Source: Simmondsia chinensis (lineage: Eukaryota > Streptophyta > Magnoliopsida > Caryophyllales > Simmondsiaceae). From it: 64,000 nucleotides of DNA. Below the pieces are notes generated by a model. That model was not told the origin of the DNA. It searched no databases and was given only the letters and a program-made list of their open reading frames with translations. Shown here one piece after another: positions 47,346-58,978 of this stretch. Made by a program: the position numbers and the translations under genes. Where the stretch lies: assembly GCA_018398585.1 (NCBI GenBank), contig JAGTTD010000001.1, forward strand, positions 6,388,501 to 6,452,500, given 5' to 3'. Position 1 is the stretch's first letter. Each line of letters starts with the position of its first letter.

Positions 47346-47797
47346 AGAGCTTGGGAGAAAAACAACATGGGGCCGTCTTGAAAATACGCATTTTTCCAAT
47401 TCCAATTGTGAGGTGAATATTGTCTGAAGTTAGGCCCTTTGATGCTAATTTGCAGTGGTAAGGATCAAATTTTGGTGTGCATTGCATGTTCGACAGGTCA
47501 CTTTAGAAGCATATATGTGAGGGTACTTTGTAGGATTGAAGTCTTTAGAGCCCTGTAATATGTTAGATATGTTGGCCCATCATGTGTTTGGGCCTATAAT
47601 GCATTATTTTTGGGCTAGGTTGTAAATCTTTTGTTTTGTTTGGGCTAACTTTCTTTTGGTCGAGTCTTAACAATTTGTACTCAGCCATCTATATGGCTCG
47701 GGTTCCGCTCCTGTGAAATGCCGGTTCTTGTATGCGATCTTTCGCTATCTATTGAAAAAAAAATCGTCTCAATTGAATAAACGATAAAAATATAAGA

Positions 47798-48074
47798 TGT
47801 TGAATTTTGGACTTATTTTATGTATTTTATTTATGTATTTTAGGCACTTCCTAGCCACCATCATTAATTAGTCTCACTTTTCTTGCTTTCCATGTATAGC
47901 TGCCGTCCTCTGGAGCCCTTTTTTTCTTCCTTCATTAATTAGTCTCACTTGTTTTCCCTATGCTCTTTTGGTTTTCCCTATCTATTTAAGAAAGGAGTTT
48001 ATTCCTTTTGTAAATCAAGTAATATACATCTTCCTCTTCCAAAGTTTGAGTACTTGTTTATTTTAATTTTAATA
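47798..48074 (+). repeat. 5' LTR of Copia F
   Basis: Ends TTTTAATTTTAATA next to the PBS. It shares CTTCCTTCATTAATTAGTCT with the 3' LTR. TCTATTTAAGAAAGGAG near 47981 is a TATA-like site. Confidence 0.9.
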
Positions 48075-48086
48075 TGGTATCAGAGT
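48075..48086 (+). other. Primer-binding site of Copia F
   Basis: TGGTATCAGAGT, one base off the usual initiator tRNA-Met match. Confidence 0.85.
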
Positions 48087-48200
48087 GGGTTCGCTCGGGT
48101 GAACCAAGCTTCTTCCTCACGGCATGCACTTTGTGCAGTTTGCAGGCCCTCTTCCTCTCTTGTTTCTTTTGTGTCTTCTTGTGTTTTGCTTTTATAGATC

Positions 48201-49220
48201 ATGGTTGACATTAAATTTAAAAATGACACTAATACTCATGCAAACTCTGGTCCAACTGTCGTGCCTATTCCCATGACAGGGGGAATAGTAGACAGTAATT
48301 CTCCATTTTACCTTCACCCCTCGGATCACCCGGGGTTGGTATTTGTTCAAAACACATTAACTAGACCTAATTATCAGTCTTGGAAGAGGTCGATTTTTAA
48401 AGTTTTTAAAGCCAAGAGAAAAATTGGCTTTCTTGATGGAAGCATTGTAAAACCGGATGTGGAATCTCCGGATTTTGAAAATTGGAGTGCCTGTGACTCC
48501 ATGGTCTCTACCTACTTGGCTTTCTAATTTTGTGTCTAAAGAGATAAACGAAAGCATCAGTTATTTAGAAACTGCGCGTGACATTTGGTTGGATTTGTAT
48601 GAGAGATTTTCTCAAGGGAATGTGCCACGAATCTATGAATTGAACCGTAAGATTTCACACTTGAAATAGAGAAATACCCCCATGTCTACCTATTTTACCA
48701 AACTTAGGTCCCTATGGAATGAGTTGTATACCCTTGTCAAAATCCCTCCATGCACTTGTGGTAATGCAAAAGGCCTTTTTGGCCATTCGGGATATGGAGA
48801 AGCTTTTAGATTTGTTAATGGGTTTGGATCCATCATTTTCCATAGTTCGTTCTCAGTTAATGAACACAAAACCGTTAACCTCTGTTGGTAATGCATATTC
48901 AGTTTTATGTTAAGAAGAAAAACAACAAAACGTTGCTGCAGGTTCAGTGGTTGTCCTCGAGGCCTTGACCCTAGCTGTTAAGTCCAAGGCAGTAGGGGCT
49001 GCAGCCCCATAGAGAATTCTTCTCATCGTACTAACCGTTTTACATGTTCTAACTGCAAGCGACAGGAACACACCAAGGAATGATATTTTGAATTGGTAGG
49101 GTACCCGCCGAGTTAGAAGAATCGAATGCCGAGAAGGGGTGGCCGTACGGTGGCAGCCACTCCAGCCGCCAACCGGACAACTGCAGCATCTGACAGCCCT
49201 GTTGCGAGCCTTTGACCTTG
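48201..49220 (+). pseudogene. Copia F gag
   Basis: Starts MVDIKFKNDTNTH. YLHPSDHPGLVFVQNTLTRP and YQSWKRSIFKVFKAKRKIGF are the N-terminal gag block. After a shift, MSTYFTKLRSLWNELYTLV follows. The zinc knuckle near 49050 reads CSNCKRQEHTKE with a stop where the last Cys should be. Confidence 0.85.
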
Positions 49221-50520
49221 TCAATACCAACAGCTCTTAGCCTTACTCAAACATGTTTCTGCTTCTCCTAGTATAAATCTCACAGGTCATGTTTCAACAT
49301 CGTGTTATAATTGGTTTATCGATACCGGTGCAACAAATCACATGGTCTCTTGTTTGTCTCTTATGATTGAAGTTACTGTGAATGGTTCTATTAGTCCATT
49401 AAATTGCCCAATGGAACTAGTTTGGTTGCGACACGTATTGGAAAAGTTCATATTTCAAAAAATCTAACCTTAAATGACATGTTATATGTGCTTGGTTTTC
49501 AATATAATTTGTTGTATGTAAGTAAATTAACACGTGATGGAAATTGCACGTTAACTTTTCACCCCAATTTTTACTATATACAGGACCTACGCTCGAGGAA
49601 GTTGATTGGAGCAGGTAGGAAGAGAGATGGGCTATATGTGTTGGAAGATTGGCCGAAAGCTCCCTCAGCACTATCCGTAGGCAACAATAAAGAAGCTATT
49701 CTGTGGAATTATCGATTGGGCCACGTTCCTTGTACTAAGTTATCTGTTTTTCCACATTTAAGTGTTGAAAAGACTGATTATGTATGTGATCCTGATCATC
49801 GGGCGAAGCAGGCACATTGACCTTTTCCTTCGTCTGTTACAAGAACGCGAATATGTTTTGAATTAATACACTATGATACTTGGGGGCCTTATCGAGCTTT
49901 GTCATTAACGGGTGCTCATTATTTTCTTACAATTGTTGATGACTATAGCCAATGTACTTGGGTTTATATGATGAGGGAATAATCCCAGGCTCATAAAATT
50001 CTTATGGACTTTTGTCGAATGGTTAGTACTCAACTTGGATTTCAGATGAAACAAGTTCAAAGCGATAACGGGCAAGAGTTCAAGTACAGGCTGATGTTAG
50101 ATTTCTATTCCAAAAATGGGATCCAGTTTCAAACATTGCTAACCAGAATGCCTCAACAAAATGGCATTGTTGAGTAGAAACACAAGCATCTTTGGAAGCT
50201 GGTCGAGCTCTCCATTTTCAAGCCGGTTTACCAAAAAGGTTTTGGGGTGAGTGTTTTCTAACTGCTACTTATCTCATCAATTTGATGTCGTCAGTATTGC
50301 TTGATAACAAAAGTCCCTACGAGATAGTGTTAGGCAAAACACCCTCCTATGATCATTTAAGAGTTTTTGGATGTAATTGCTATTTTCATGTTAAGAATAA
50401 TGATAAGTTTGGAGCTCGAGCAGCCCCTGGGACCTTTGTTGGACATCCCCATGGGCAAAAAGGGATACAAGATTTATAGCCTTGAAGATAACCAAATTGT
50501 TGTGTCAAAAGATGTTCGAT
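49221..50520 (+). pseudogene. Copia F protease and integrase
   Basis: The protease active site is intact (WFIDTGATNHMVS near 49311-49350). Next come LTLNDMLYVLGFQYNLLYVS and the gag-pre-integrase block ILWNYRLGHV. The integrase reads HYDTWGPYRALSLTGAHYFL, TIVDDYSQCTWVYMM, then QSDNGQEF and NGIVE with stops between. YDHLRVFGCNCYFHVK marks the C-terminal part. Confidence 0.85.
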
Positions 50521-50855
50521 TTTACTAAAATTAGTTTCCTTTCTTTAAGACCGATGATACACATTTAGCTCTAGATGATAATACATTTGCATATGCTCCG
50601 GAAAATGATTTGCAAGCTAAAAAATTTTGTGAATTGAACCGGTTCATATCGAACCGGTTCGTTATGTGACTAGTCCAGCCGACGTACTGACAGTCGAACC
50701 AGTCAGACCGGTCGACAATACGCCGTCTAACCTACGGTCTGACCACTAGTCAGCCAAACAGAGGGGGCAGCCTCAATTTGGGTTCCTAAGTTGTGACATC
50801 AAGGAGTGGTCATGCTCATTTCGTTCCCGTGAAGTATCAAGACTAAGTTTATGAC

Positions 50856-52515
50856 TTGCCTTCGTTTATAGCCCATACTTTCTCTCTTGCTCCGTCGACC
50901 AACTCACGTATAATGTACCTGATTTCAAATTTTGTTTCTAACGTACATTTTTCCACTGCTCACTCAACCCTTTTGAAGGCCATCACTTCCTGTGATGAGT
51001 CGAAAAATTTCCAGCAAGCCATACAATACAAACATTGGAGAGATGCTATGGAGGAAGAAATTTGGGAACTAGAGCAAAATAGAACTTGGACCTTGGAGCC
51101 ATTACCCAAAGGAAAAAGGGCAATCGACTCCAAGAGGTTGTACGAGGTGAAATACAAATCTGATGGGACGATTGAGCGATACAAGGCTCGTTTGGTAGCA
51201 AAAGGGTTTAACTATCATGACACGTTTGCTCCTGTGGCTAAGTTGGTGATAGTGCGTTGCGTTTTAGCAATTTTCGCTGCTAGAAATTGGATAATACAGC
51301 AATTAGATTTGAGCAATGCTTTTCTTCACGGTGACTTAGATGAGGAAGTTTACATGAAACTTCCACAAGGTTTTGAACGTAAACATAAGGGCGTGGTGTG
51401 TCGCCTTCGAAAGTCCCTTTACGATCTTAAACAGGCATCACAAAATTGGAATTTGAAATTCACTTCCACTTTAATTAAACTCGGGTTCCAACAATCTAAG
51501 TCAAACTATTCCCTATTCATGTTTTATGATGGAAATATTTATACTGCTATCCTGATTTATGTGGATGATGTAATCACTATCGGGAATAACATGGAACATA
51601 TTTCTAAAATAAAAACTGTTTCAAACCGATCTTTTGGGATTAAGGATTTGGGACCCGTTAAGTACTTTTTAGGAATTGAAGTAGCTCGCTCACATAAAGG
51701 GATCATGCTAAATTAGAGGAATTATGTTTTAGATATTCGAAGCAAGGCAGGCTTGTTAGGAGCTAAACCGGCTTCTACTTCGATCATTCAGAATCATGGT
51801 TTGTCATATGGAGTGGGTGAGCCTATTGATGACCCGAGTCGGTATAGACAGATGGTGGGACAGTTGCTTTACCTAACCATCACCCATCTGGACATTAGTT
51901 ATGCAGATCGTGTTTTAAGTCAGTTCATGCAATGATCCTCGTAGACCTCATCTTGAGGCTGTTTACAGGGTTTTACGTTACCTCAACGGCACACTGGGTC
52001 ACAGCGTGTTTTTGCCTTCCGAGAATACCTAAGACTTTGTAGGTATTATGATGCTGATTGGGCCGATTGTCTCACAACGCAGCATTCTACAACAAGGATT
52101 GTGGTTTTCTTGGGAGATGCGCCAATCTTGTGGCGTTCAAAGTAGCAAACTATAGTGTCTCATTCTTCAGTCGAGGCTAAATATCGGTCTATGGCTACCG
52201 CTACAAGTGAGATTGTTTGGTTATGACGCTTATTAGTTGATCTTATTGTTCCTATTAACGACCTTGATATTCTATTTTGTGACAATCAAGCAGTTCTTCA
52301 CATTGCTTCCCGTCCAGTGTTCCAAGAAAGAACCAAGCACATTGAAATCGACTATCACTTTGTTCGAGATAAGCTTTTGGCCAAAGAAATTGCTACTTCG
52401 TTTGTTCGGTCCACGGGTCAAATTGTTGACGTTTTTACTAAGGCTTTAGGATGTCCAAGTTTTTCAACTCTTCTCCGCAAGGTGGGCATCGTGAATCTCC
52501 ATGCTCCAACTTGAG
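50856..52515 (+). pseudogene. Copia F reverse transcriptase and RNase H
   Basis: 50856-51716 is open for 286 codons: MEEEIWELEQNRTWTLEPLP, RYKARLVAKGF, QQLDLSNAFLHGDLDEEVYM and the catalytic YVDD at 51558-51569. A TAG at 51715 interrupts it. RNase H continues at 51753-52514 (RYRQMVGQLLYLTITHLDIS, then [20 protein letters not shown]) with shifts. Confidence 0.9.
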
Positions 52516-52521
52516 TAGGAT

Positions 52522-52810
52522 TGTTGAATTTTGGATTTATTTTATGTATTTTATTTATATTTTGTGCACTTCATAACCACCTTCATTAATTAGTCTCACT
52601 TTTTTTGTTTTACATATATAGTTGCCGGCCTCTAGAGCCCTTTTTTCTTCCTTCATTAATTAGTCTCACTTGTTTCCCTTGTACTCTTTTGGTTTTCCCT
52701 CTCTATTTAAGAGAGGAGTTTGTTCCTTTTGTAAATCAAGCAATTGTAAATCAAATAATATACATCTTCCTCTTCCAAAGTTCTAGTACTTGTTTATTTT
52801 AATTTTAACA
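52522..52810 (+). repeat. 3' LTR of Copia F
   Basis: Same sequence as 47798-48074 with a 14-bp local duplication (GTAAATCAA repeated near 52731-52755). Ends TTTTAACA. Confidence 0.9.
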
Positions 52811-53458
52811 TAATACTTCAAAGTATTTATCTCAATCAAATAATTCACCTAAACAATCAAATTAACCCAAATTAAAAGTAATACAAGAATAAAAAGACTA
52901 AGATTTTATTTAACCCTAGAGAGTAAGTTAGCTCTCTATCAAGGATGAACTGGTGAAGGAGGAGATGAATGATCCCATGTCGATCTTCATGCTAAATTAA
53001 CTCTCATTCTAAATTAACTAAGAAAGAAAAAGTAAAATCCAGGAGAGAGAAAGTTTTGAGGCAGTGGCTTTTCATCCAAAACAGAGACCCCCTCCTAAAC
53101 AAAAAACGATGATGAATTTAAATATTGAATTCACGAAGTTGCTGCTGGGCTGAAATATGTGGGTAATGGGTTGGTGTAGGTTGGTGGTGGGCTGTGTTGG
53201 TGACCCTAAGCTGGTGTCGATGTGGGCCTGTGGGCTTGAGTTGTGAGCTGAGTTGAAGTTGACGATGGGCTTGGTGGTTGTGGGTTAGAGGCGATGTTGA
53301 GATGCAGGTCTGGTGTTGGTGTGGGTAGGACTTGAGTGTGGGCTGCTGTCGGTTCTAGTGTTATGGGCCTGCACAAGTGACAGGTCTAGGCTGGGTTGTG
53401 CTGGGTGTTAGCTTGAGGCGTGATGGAGGTTGAAGATGAATGTGAGGGTGTGGGTCAG

Positions 53459-53498
53459 GTCAAAGATCCCATCAGTCACTGCCAAATAAGCAGTGACT

Positions 53499-53532
<34 letters not shown>

Positions 53533-53919
53533 GAACAAAATTAAAATTTTTAAATATTAAAATTAAAATTATTTAAATAATTATTAAAAATTAAAATTAT
53601 TTATATAAAATATTTTTAATATGTGAATTTGTTTATTTGACTGTTTATTATTTAGATAGCCATTTCGATATTTCAACAAAAATTTAACAGTAGGTATCTG
53701 TTAAACTTTTGTTAAAAATATCAAAATGGCTGTCTAAATAATAAAAAGTCAAATAATTAAATTTATATATTAAAATTATTTTATATAAATATTTTCAATT
53801 TTTAATAATTATTTAAATAATTTTAATTTTAATATTTAAAAAAATTCCCCCTCCCCCCGCTCTCTCTCTCTCTCTCTGGGTCACTGCTTATTTAACAGTG
53901 ACTATATGGGATCTTTGCC
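53459..53919. mobile_element. Fold-back MITE with nested terminal hairpins
   Basis: The left end CAAAGATCCCATCAGTCACT and the right end (reverse complement CAAAGATCCCATATAGTCAC) begin arms of about 220 bp that pair through the (GA)n/(CT)n tracts to the centre near 53690. Inside each tip, GTCACTG and CAGTGAC form a second small hairpin. No coding capacity. It lies inside LTR E. Confidence 0.82.
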
Positions 53920-54153
53920 CGCAGGTTGGGCTTGGCTCGCACCATCTCATCCAGATCTTTGATTAACTTGATTTTATTGCTTACACATCAAATTTTGTCT
54001 TGTTTGCATCAAAATTTGACAATTTTCGGAACTTTAATTTCGAACCTATAAAACATAAAAATTGTCAAAGCGAGTATAAAACTATTATTAAACGGGTGAA
54101 AAATAATTAAAATAAAAGTTAAAAGATGCGTAAATATAAGATACATCACTTGG

Positions 54154-56112
54154 CCATCAGTACTTTTGAGATAACACTTCTATCCGGTGACCTGTAGTCC
54201 AAACACTGAATAAAGTAAAAAGTGAGCATAGCAAGAGACTCACCTAGTCAAACGGCAAGTAGACAATTACAATGAGCTATGCAGTTCATTTCTTTGGCTA
54301 AAGGTGGCGCCAGCTTTATTGGCCATTATCGTTAGTAGGATGCATTCCTGAGCCTCGCAAGTCAATAACTAAATAGACTAGAGCAAATTGGAGACTTTTA
54401 CAAAAGCATGTTTCTTTAATGTAAGTCAAAAATATTTGTTTATAGAATAAATTACTATCGCTTCCTTAACTTGCCAGATTTGACCATATTCCCGGGTGAG
54501 AAAAGTTCTCAATCCAGCCATTTATTATAGACAATATTGCATCTGCCAAGGACAAGTGCAATTCTAACTCGCCAATTATGACAACAAGTGAACTTGTTTT
54601 GATTTCTTGGTGGGTAGGTGAGTCGAGCATGTCGACGATGGGTTGGCGAATAATGAGACTAGTGTGTAAAAGAGCTATGTTGGTTATTTCTTTTGAGCGT
54701 ATGTTGACGTGTAAGGAACTACATTCGCCTATGTACTGACGGGTGCCTTTCAAGTATAGGCGAATAGGTGATAACGTATGCAGTTTTAAGATGATATTAG
54801 TATTTAATAAAGGCTGACCATAATATATGCAAATGTTAAACAGACGTTTTTATTCAAAGTGACTATGTGCCAACTAGTTGGGTGACATGGGACGTGGCTT
54901 CTTAGCCACGTATTTGCCAATCATAAGAGGAACTAATTTTTGAACCCGGTAATTCCAAACAGCCCCCAATTATTGGGTCTAAGTTGTCATAGCCTATAAA
55001 GGGTGATGTATGGTTGGTAATTTTTGCTAAATGATGAGTAATATTCTTTAGCCGAGAAAGGGTCAATGACAATTAGGCTGATTTACTTAGATTTACATAA
55101 TCAATAGTGTTTAGAACTAACTAATTTCAGCTAATGCAATTAAGTAGGTTAATTTTAATAAGCGCCATTTGTCCTGTTCCAGTTTTGGTCTTAGTAACCT
55201 TCTGCTTTAATTTAAGTTTCTAATCTTGAAGTTCTTGTTGATTTTTTGTATGAAGCGTTTAAATTTTTATAAGTGAATTGAGGTTGTCCACTAGTAGTGA
55301 GGAAGACTTATGTGGTTACGTACATGAGACTTATTGGTAGGGATACCTAGTATAAGCGCTCAACTAGCTGTATTAGGGGTGATTGAGCTCCTGCAGCCAC
55401 TCAAGGGCCTGTTAGAAGTAATCAAGATCCTGTAAGCGTACTGCTACGACCTATTCAGAGTGGTAGAGCCCTGTATGGTCTATGGCCAACCTTTGAATAT
55501 TATTCACTACAGTGGATACTTCAAGGCGACTTTTATGGTCGTCATTTTTAAATGGGCGCGTAGTTTCCTGGCGTGTCAAATCCTATTAAATTCAGACAAA
55601 CTCTGCCAAATCTGGTCAAAATTGGCTAAAATGATCAAAGTGGTCAAAATGGTCAAACTCGGTCAAAGTTGTACAAACTCAGTCAAACTAGTCAAAGATG
55701 GTCAAACTCGTCTAAAGTTGGTCAAACCGGTCAATGTGGTCAAATCTAATCAAAGTTGGTCAAACTCGTCAAGGTGGGTCAAACTCAGTCCGTGGTAGTC
55801 AAATATTCCTTATGAGTTTTTATTTTTTACTAGCATCTCGTTTGGCCCTTACATTTTGTTATTTTCACACTTAAGATATGTAAAGTAGAGGTCACAAACC
55901 AGCTCAATATAGCTAAATCATTTATGTTGTTTCAAGCGGACCAATTATCGAGAACCTATAAACCATGGTTTTTTATGGAATTCAAAATAATTTAACAAGA
56001 AGTCCAGCTTAGTTTAAATAAGCAATGAGCATATGAGTGTATTAATTTCCAACAACTATTTGTATATTATATTTGCTTTATGTATAAATAATTAGCGTTT
56101 AGGTGTATAATT
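54154..56112 (-). other. Element A internal region between E and G
   Basis: No recognised domain. The longest minus frame (54753-54466, 95 codons) has no motif I can name. The segment holds the GGTCAA array. Confidence 0.45.
55590..55805 (+). repeat. Short-period GGTCAAA array
   Basis: About 18 copies of (G)GTCAAA separated by 3-10 bases, such as AAAGTGGTCAAAATGGTCAA. The opposite strand reads TTTGACC, which contains the W-box core TTGAC. Confidence 0.88.
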
Positions 56113-56441
56113 TGTTGATATATTTTCAAAATATGTAATGAATAATATGTTAAATGTTTGTTGTATATGTATATAAATGTGTTTAAGATTGTCCCATTTC
56201 GTATTTTAAGTGTTTAAAGCTTGCTAAGTTGTGTGTCGACACGTGGGCCATGTATGTCGACGCACAATCCATCAGAATCGCAGGGAGGCTGCTGTGTGTC
56301 GACACACATGTTTATAGTAACCTGTGTGTTGATGTGTGTGTCAACACACAATTCGACACACAAGGCAGTTTTGATAGTTTTTTGAGCGATTTTTTCCCAT
56401 TTTTGGCGGTTCTTTTTGGGATGTTTTGAGACGTCTTGGCA

Positions 56442-56506
<65 letters not shown>

Positions 56507-56813
56507 CTTTCCCCTTATTTTTGGGCACATGAATTGAATCAAAAGAAAGAGAGAGAATTTGCAAAGAACTTTGAAAGTGTGTGTGTTCATGTTCTTGAGT
56601 CCTGAAAAAGTTTGAACATAATAATTCTCTGTATATCTCACTCAATCTCTTCTCTTACACACTCTCACTTCATATTGATTGTTGTTGTATCCCCGAGGAT
56701 ATTTCGTATATCAAAATAAACCATAAGGAAAGTGATTACACGGTCTCAACACCTGAGATCATTTGGTTACTCAGTTGCAAGGATTTTGCAAGTTTAGAAG
56801 ATTTGCTCTAACA
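56113..56813 (+). mobile_element. Solo LTR G (701 bp)
   Basis: Starts TGTTGATATATTTTC and ends TTTGCTCTAACA. Perfect target duplication TAATT at 56108-56112 and 56814-56818. It contains three TGTGTCGACACA-like palindromes (56228-56360) and a (TA)n tract serving as a TATA region. The ends suggest a Copia-type LTR. Confidence 0.87.
56443..56505. repeat. (TA)n microsatellite in LTR G
   Basis: About 31 TA repeats directly upstream of GGCTTTCCCC. Confidence 0.95.
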
Positions 56814-56818
56814 TAATT

Positions 56819-57760
56819 ATATATAGGGAGAAAAAAAAGAGTTGTTTTTGAACTCTATACTAATAGCATGATCCCCCGAGTGGATCCTGTGTATTTATAT
56901 TTTTTATTTGTTAAGATTTTACTTCTATAAGAAACACCATTTATTATTTTTGTGCCATCCTTTTCCTGGAAATAAAAGGAAGGATAAAATAATTATTTTA
57001 ATTTTGTATAGCTAAGTTAGTAACTCGCTAATTAATCTCGCCTACTGCTTCTTGCCCATCAATTGTAATATATATATTGGGCTTCTAGACTAGAGTGAAA
57101 ATTTTGCCTTAGCCTAGAGGTAAATGATGCCTATTCCCCAGTAGCGGCGCGCAGATTTAAGCCTCAAGACTTACGTAGTTCCAATTTGATGCCCTTTCTA
57201 ATTAAAACAATGCTAGCAATTAAATATTAACTCAGAAGTTAAAGTAGTATAATTGACCTGGTAGCACAGGGATCAAAGTTCATTACCCACACTCATAGGT
57301 CGCAGGTTTGAGATGTCATTGACGCATGGTTCTATTTTAAACCTTTTCATTCATTCATTAATTTTTTTTTTGCTTTATTTTTTGTTTTATAGTAAATTAT
57401 AAATTATGTTATCTCCATTCTTTTTTCCCGCTAGATTAGTATTTGGCACAAAACCTCCATACATGAACTTATTATAAATTATGGTAGGCTACTAAGCCCC
57501 CTGATTTTTAATTAGTTAGAGGCAACTAAGCATCTGAGTTTTAATTTATTAGAGGCAAGCCCCCAGATTTTAGTTTGTTAGGGGCAACTAAGTCCCCTAG
57601 TTTAACTATAAAGAGGAAAAATTAGTTGATATACAGTGATCGAAAAAATATAAAAAATAAAACCATTAATAACTTACTTGATGTAATAGAAGTTGAGTCT
57701 TGTAAGAAATACTAAGTTAAAATGTGAGCTTACTCTATCCTTCCTATAGACGGCGCCAAT
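56819..57760 (-). other. Element A internal region, 5' part
   Basis: Non-coding. 57255-57320 has a weak tRNA-like pair (TGGTAGCACAGGG and GCAGGTTTGAGATG) that could be a SINE remnant. The words CCCCCAGATTTTA/TTAGGGGCAACTAAG repeat loosely at 57490-57600. Confidence 0.4.
57741..57758 (-). other. Primer-binding site of element A
   Basis: TGGCGCCGTCTATAGGAAG on the minus strand two bases inside the 5' LTR, of the TGGCGCCGTC type found in Tat-like Gypsy elements. Confidence 0.7.
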
Positions 57761-58274
57761 TGTTTTGGGTTTTTATTTGAGGATGAGAGTTGGATTCAAG
57801 CTCACTATGGTGAGAAGGCAGTTGCTGCACATATAACCCGGTATTCCTGCAAGATAACGAAAGTTAGAGGGGCCCGTGATTTTGACCATTAGGGACCCCT
57901 CCGATGCTTAAGTTAGTATTTGTTTCAAGTAATAAGTAATAATAAATAGTAAACATAATAAAATACTTAGCTTCGGACGAGTATAAAAGGTTTTAAAAGT
58001 AACAAAATACTTGAGATCTGTACCATGGAAGAATTAACGAGAGGGAGAGGAAGAGCTAATACCAAGCTCTTCTGTGAAGGGGTGTTGTTTATACGTACGT
58101 GTGAGAGGTTCCTCCACTCCTTTTAACAAAAGGAGGAGACCTTGAGGGCCAAGGATCTGGGGGCCAAGGTGGCATTATTTCAGTATTTTGATTTAGGTCC
58201 ACTATTTTAGTATTCAGTTTTATATAATAATAGCTCATTAGTACTCAGTTTATACAATAATAGTCTGATTATAT
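57761..58274 (-). repeat. 5' LTR of element A, main part
   Basis: Homologous to 22818-23310. It is cut by Copia D and resumes at 62219-62276. Confidence 0.88.
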
Positions 58275-58590
58275 TGTAAGAAAATCTTGAACAAATTTGA
58301 TATGCTTTGATACCAATTTGTGAGGAAATTAATACTTCCTTAATGCGGAACTTAAACACCCCAGAACTGGATTCGATTCAAATACTATAACAAACAAGAA
58401 AAGTAAACAAAACATAAAAGAGAACAAAGAAAACACACAATGATTTACGTGGAAACCCTCTTCAATCGAGAGGGAGAAAACCACAGGCGGAGATGGAAAT
58501 TATTTATTGAGTATGAATAATGGAAGAATTACAACGACACTTCCTCTGAACGAGATCTATGGATAATTACTAAATCACCCCCTCTAAACT
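58275..58590 (-). repeat. 3' LTR of Copia D, truncated
   Basis: Matches 61669-61975 (for example CCTCTTCAATCGAGAGGGAG). The U3 half is missing. Confidence 0.9.
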
Positions 58591-58978
58591 AACCGAGTCC
58601 GAGCGATGCTTGAACTTCCTGTTAGGTAGCAACTGAGTGCACATATCTGTGAGGTTATCAGCAATACCAAACTTCTTATTCTCTGAATTGGCTCTTGACA
58701 CATCTTCTGAAATAGCCACATGCTGTTGAACTGTGTTACTTAACTGAAACTGAACTCCCTCTGGCTTATTCACCAGACCTAAATCACAAATAACTGATGA
58801 CATCTTCTGTGAACTCAATAATAAAGACTCATCAAACATGACATCTCTACTTGTCAGGAATTGCTTAAAGCGAACTCTTTTTTCTGCTTCCCATAAATTC
58901 CGTGTTCACAAGATTTCAGTTCTGTAGTTTGACCACACAACGAGCCCCTTAAACTGAGCTCAGGTAGACCCTTATCAC
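58570..58978 (-). pseudogene. Copia D pre-integrase part 2 fused to an RNase H tail
   Basis: LPELSLRGSLCG and KSCEHGIYGKQK are the end of the gag-pre-integrase motif. A jump then leads to SRDVMFDESLL (linker) and ADNLTDMCTQLLPNRKFKHR (end of RNase H). Integrase core and RT are deleted. Confidence 0.78.

Larger units (their letters stand above)
43388..47762 (+). mobile_element. L1-type LINE with RRM-containing ORF1, internally deleted
   Basis: A 15-bp target duplication flanks it: ATCATCTCAATTGAA (43373-43387) and ATCGTCTCAATTGAA (47763-47777), 14 of 15 identical. It ends in an A run. ORF1 starts with an RRM-like domain, and ORF2 retains RT from about motif 2 onward and a C-terminal zinc-binding zf-RVT domain. 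The endonuclease and the start of RT are missing, so the 4.4 kb copy has an internal deletion. ORF1 with an RRM is known from the plant BNR-type L1 group. Confidence 0.9.
47798..52810 (+). mobile_element. Copia F: Ty1/Copia retrotransposon, near full length, decayed
   Basis: LTRs 47798-48074 (277 bp) and 52522-52810 (289 bp) start TGTTGAATTTTGGA; flanks are TAAGA and TAATA (4 of 5). A tRNA-Met primer-binding site is at 48075-48086. Gag, protease, integrase, RT and RNase H occur in the Copia order over 5 kb, with several stops and shifts. It inserted 20 bp downstream of the LINE target duplication. Confidence 0.93.
42789..54148. mobile_element. Solo LTR E (about 1.97 kb without its guests)
   Basis: Starts TGATGTGTTTTTCTACG and ends AAGATACATCA. 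Flanks are CTTCG (42784-42788) and CTTGG (54149-54153). The LTR parts are 42789-43387, 47778-47797 and 52816-54148; the rest is a LINE, Copia F and a MITE. The TGATGTG...CATCA ends resemble Gypsy B, so it is probably a Gypsy LTR. Orientation is not established. Confidence 0.72.

Noticed and set aside
55460..55798. 112-codon ORF across the GGTCAA array
   Set aside because: Its sequence is only the translation of the short repeat.
56214..56645. ORFs with Tyr-Ile repeats in LTR G
   Set aside because: They come from the (TA)n tract.
57255..57320. tRNA gene or intact SINE
   Set aside because: The A- and B-box-like words are weak, no cloverleaf can be drawn, and no flanking duplication was found.
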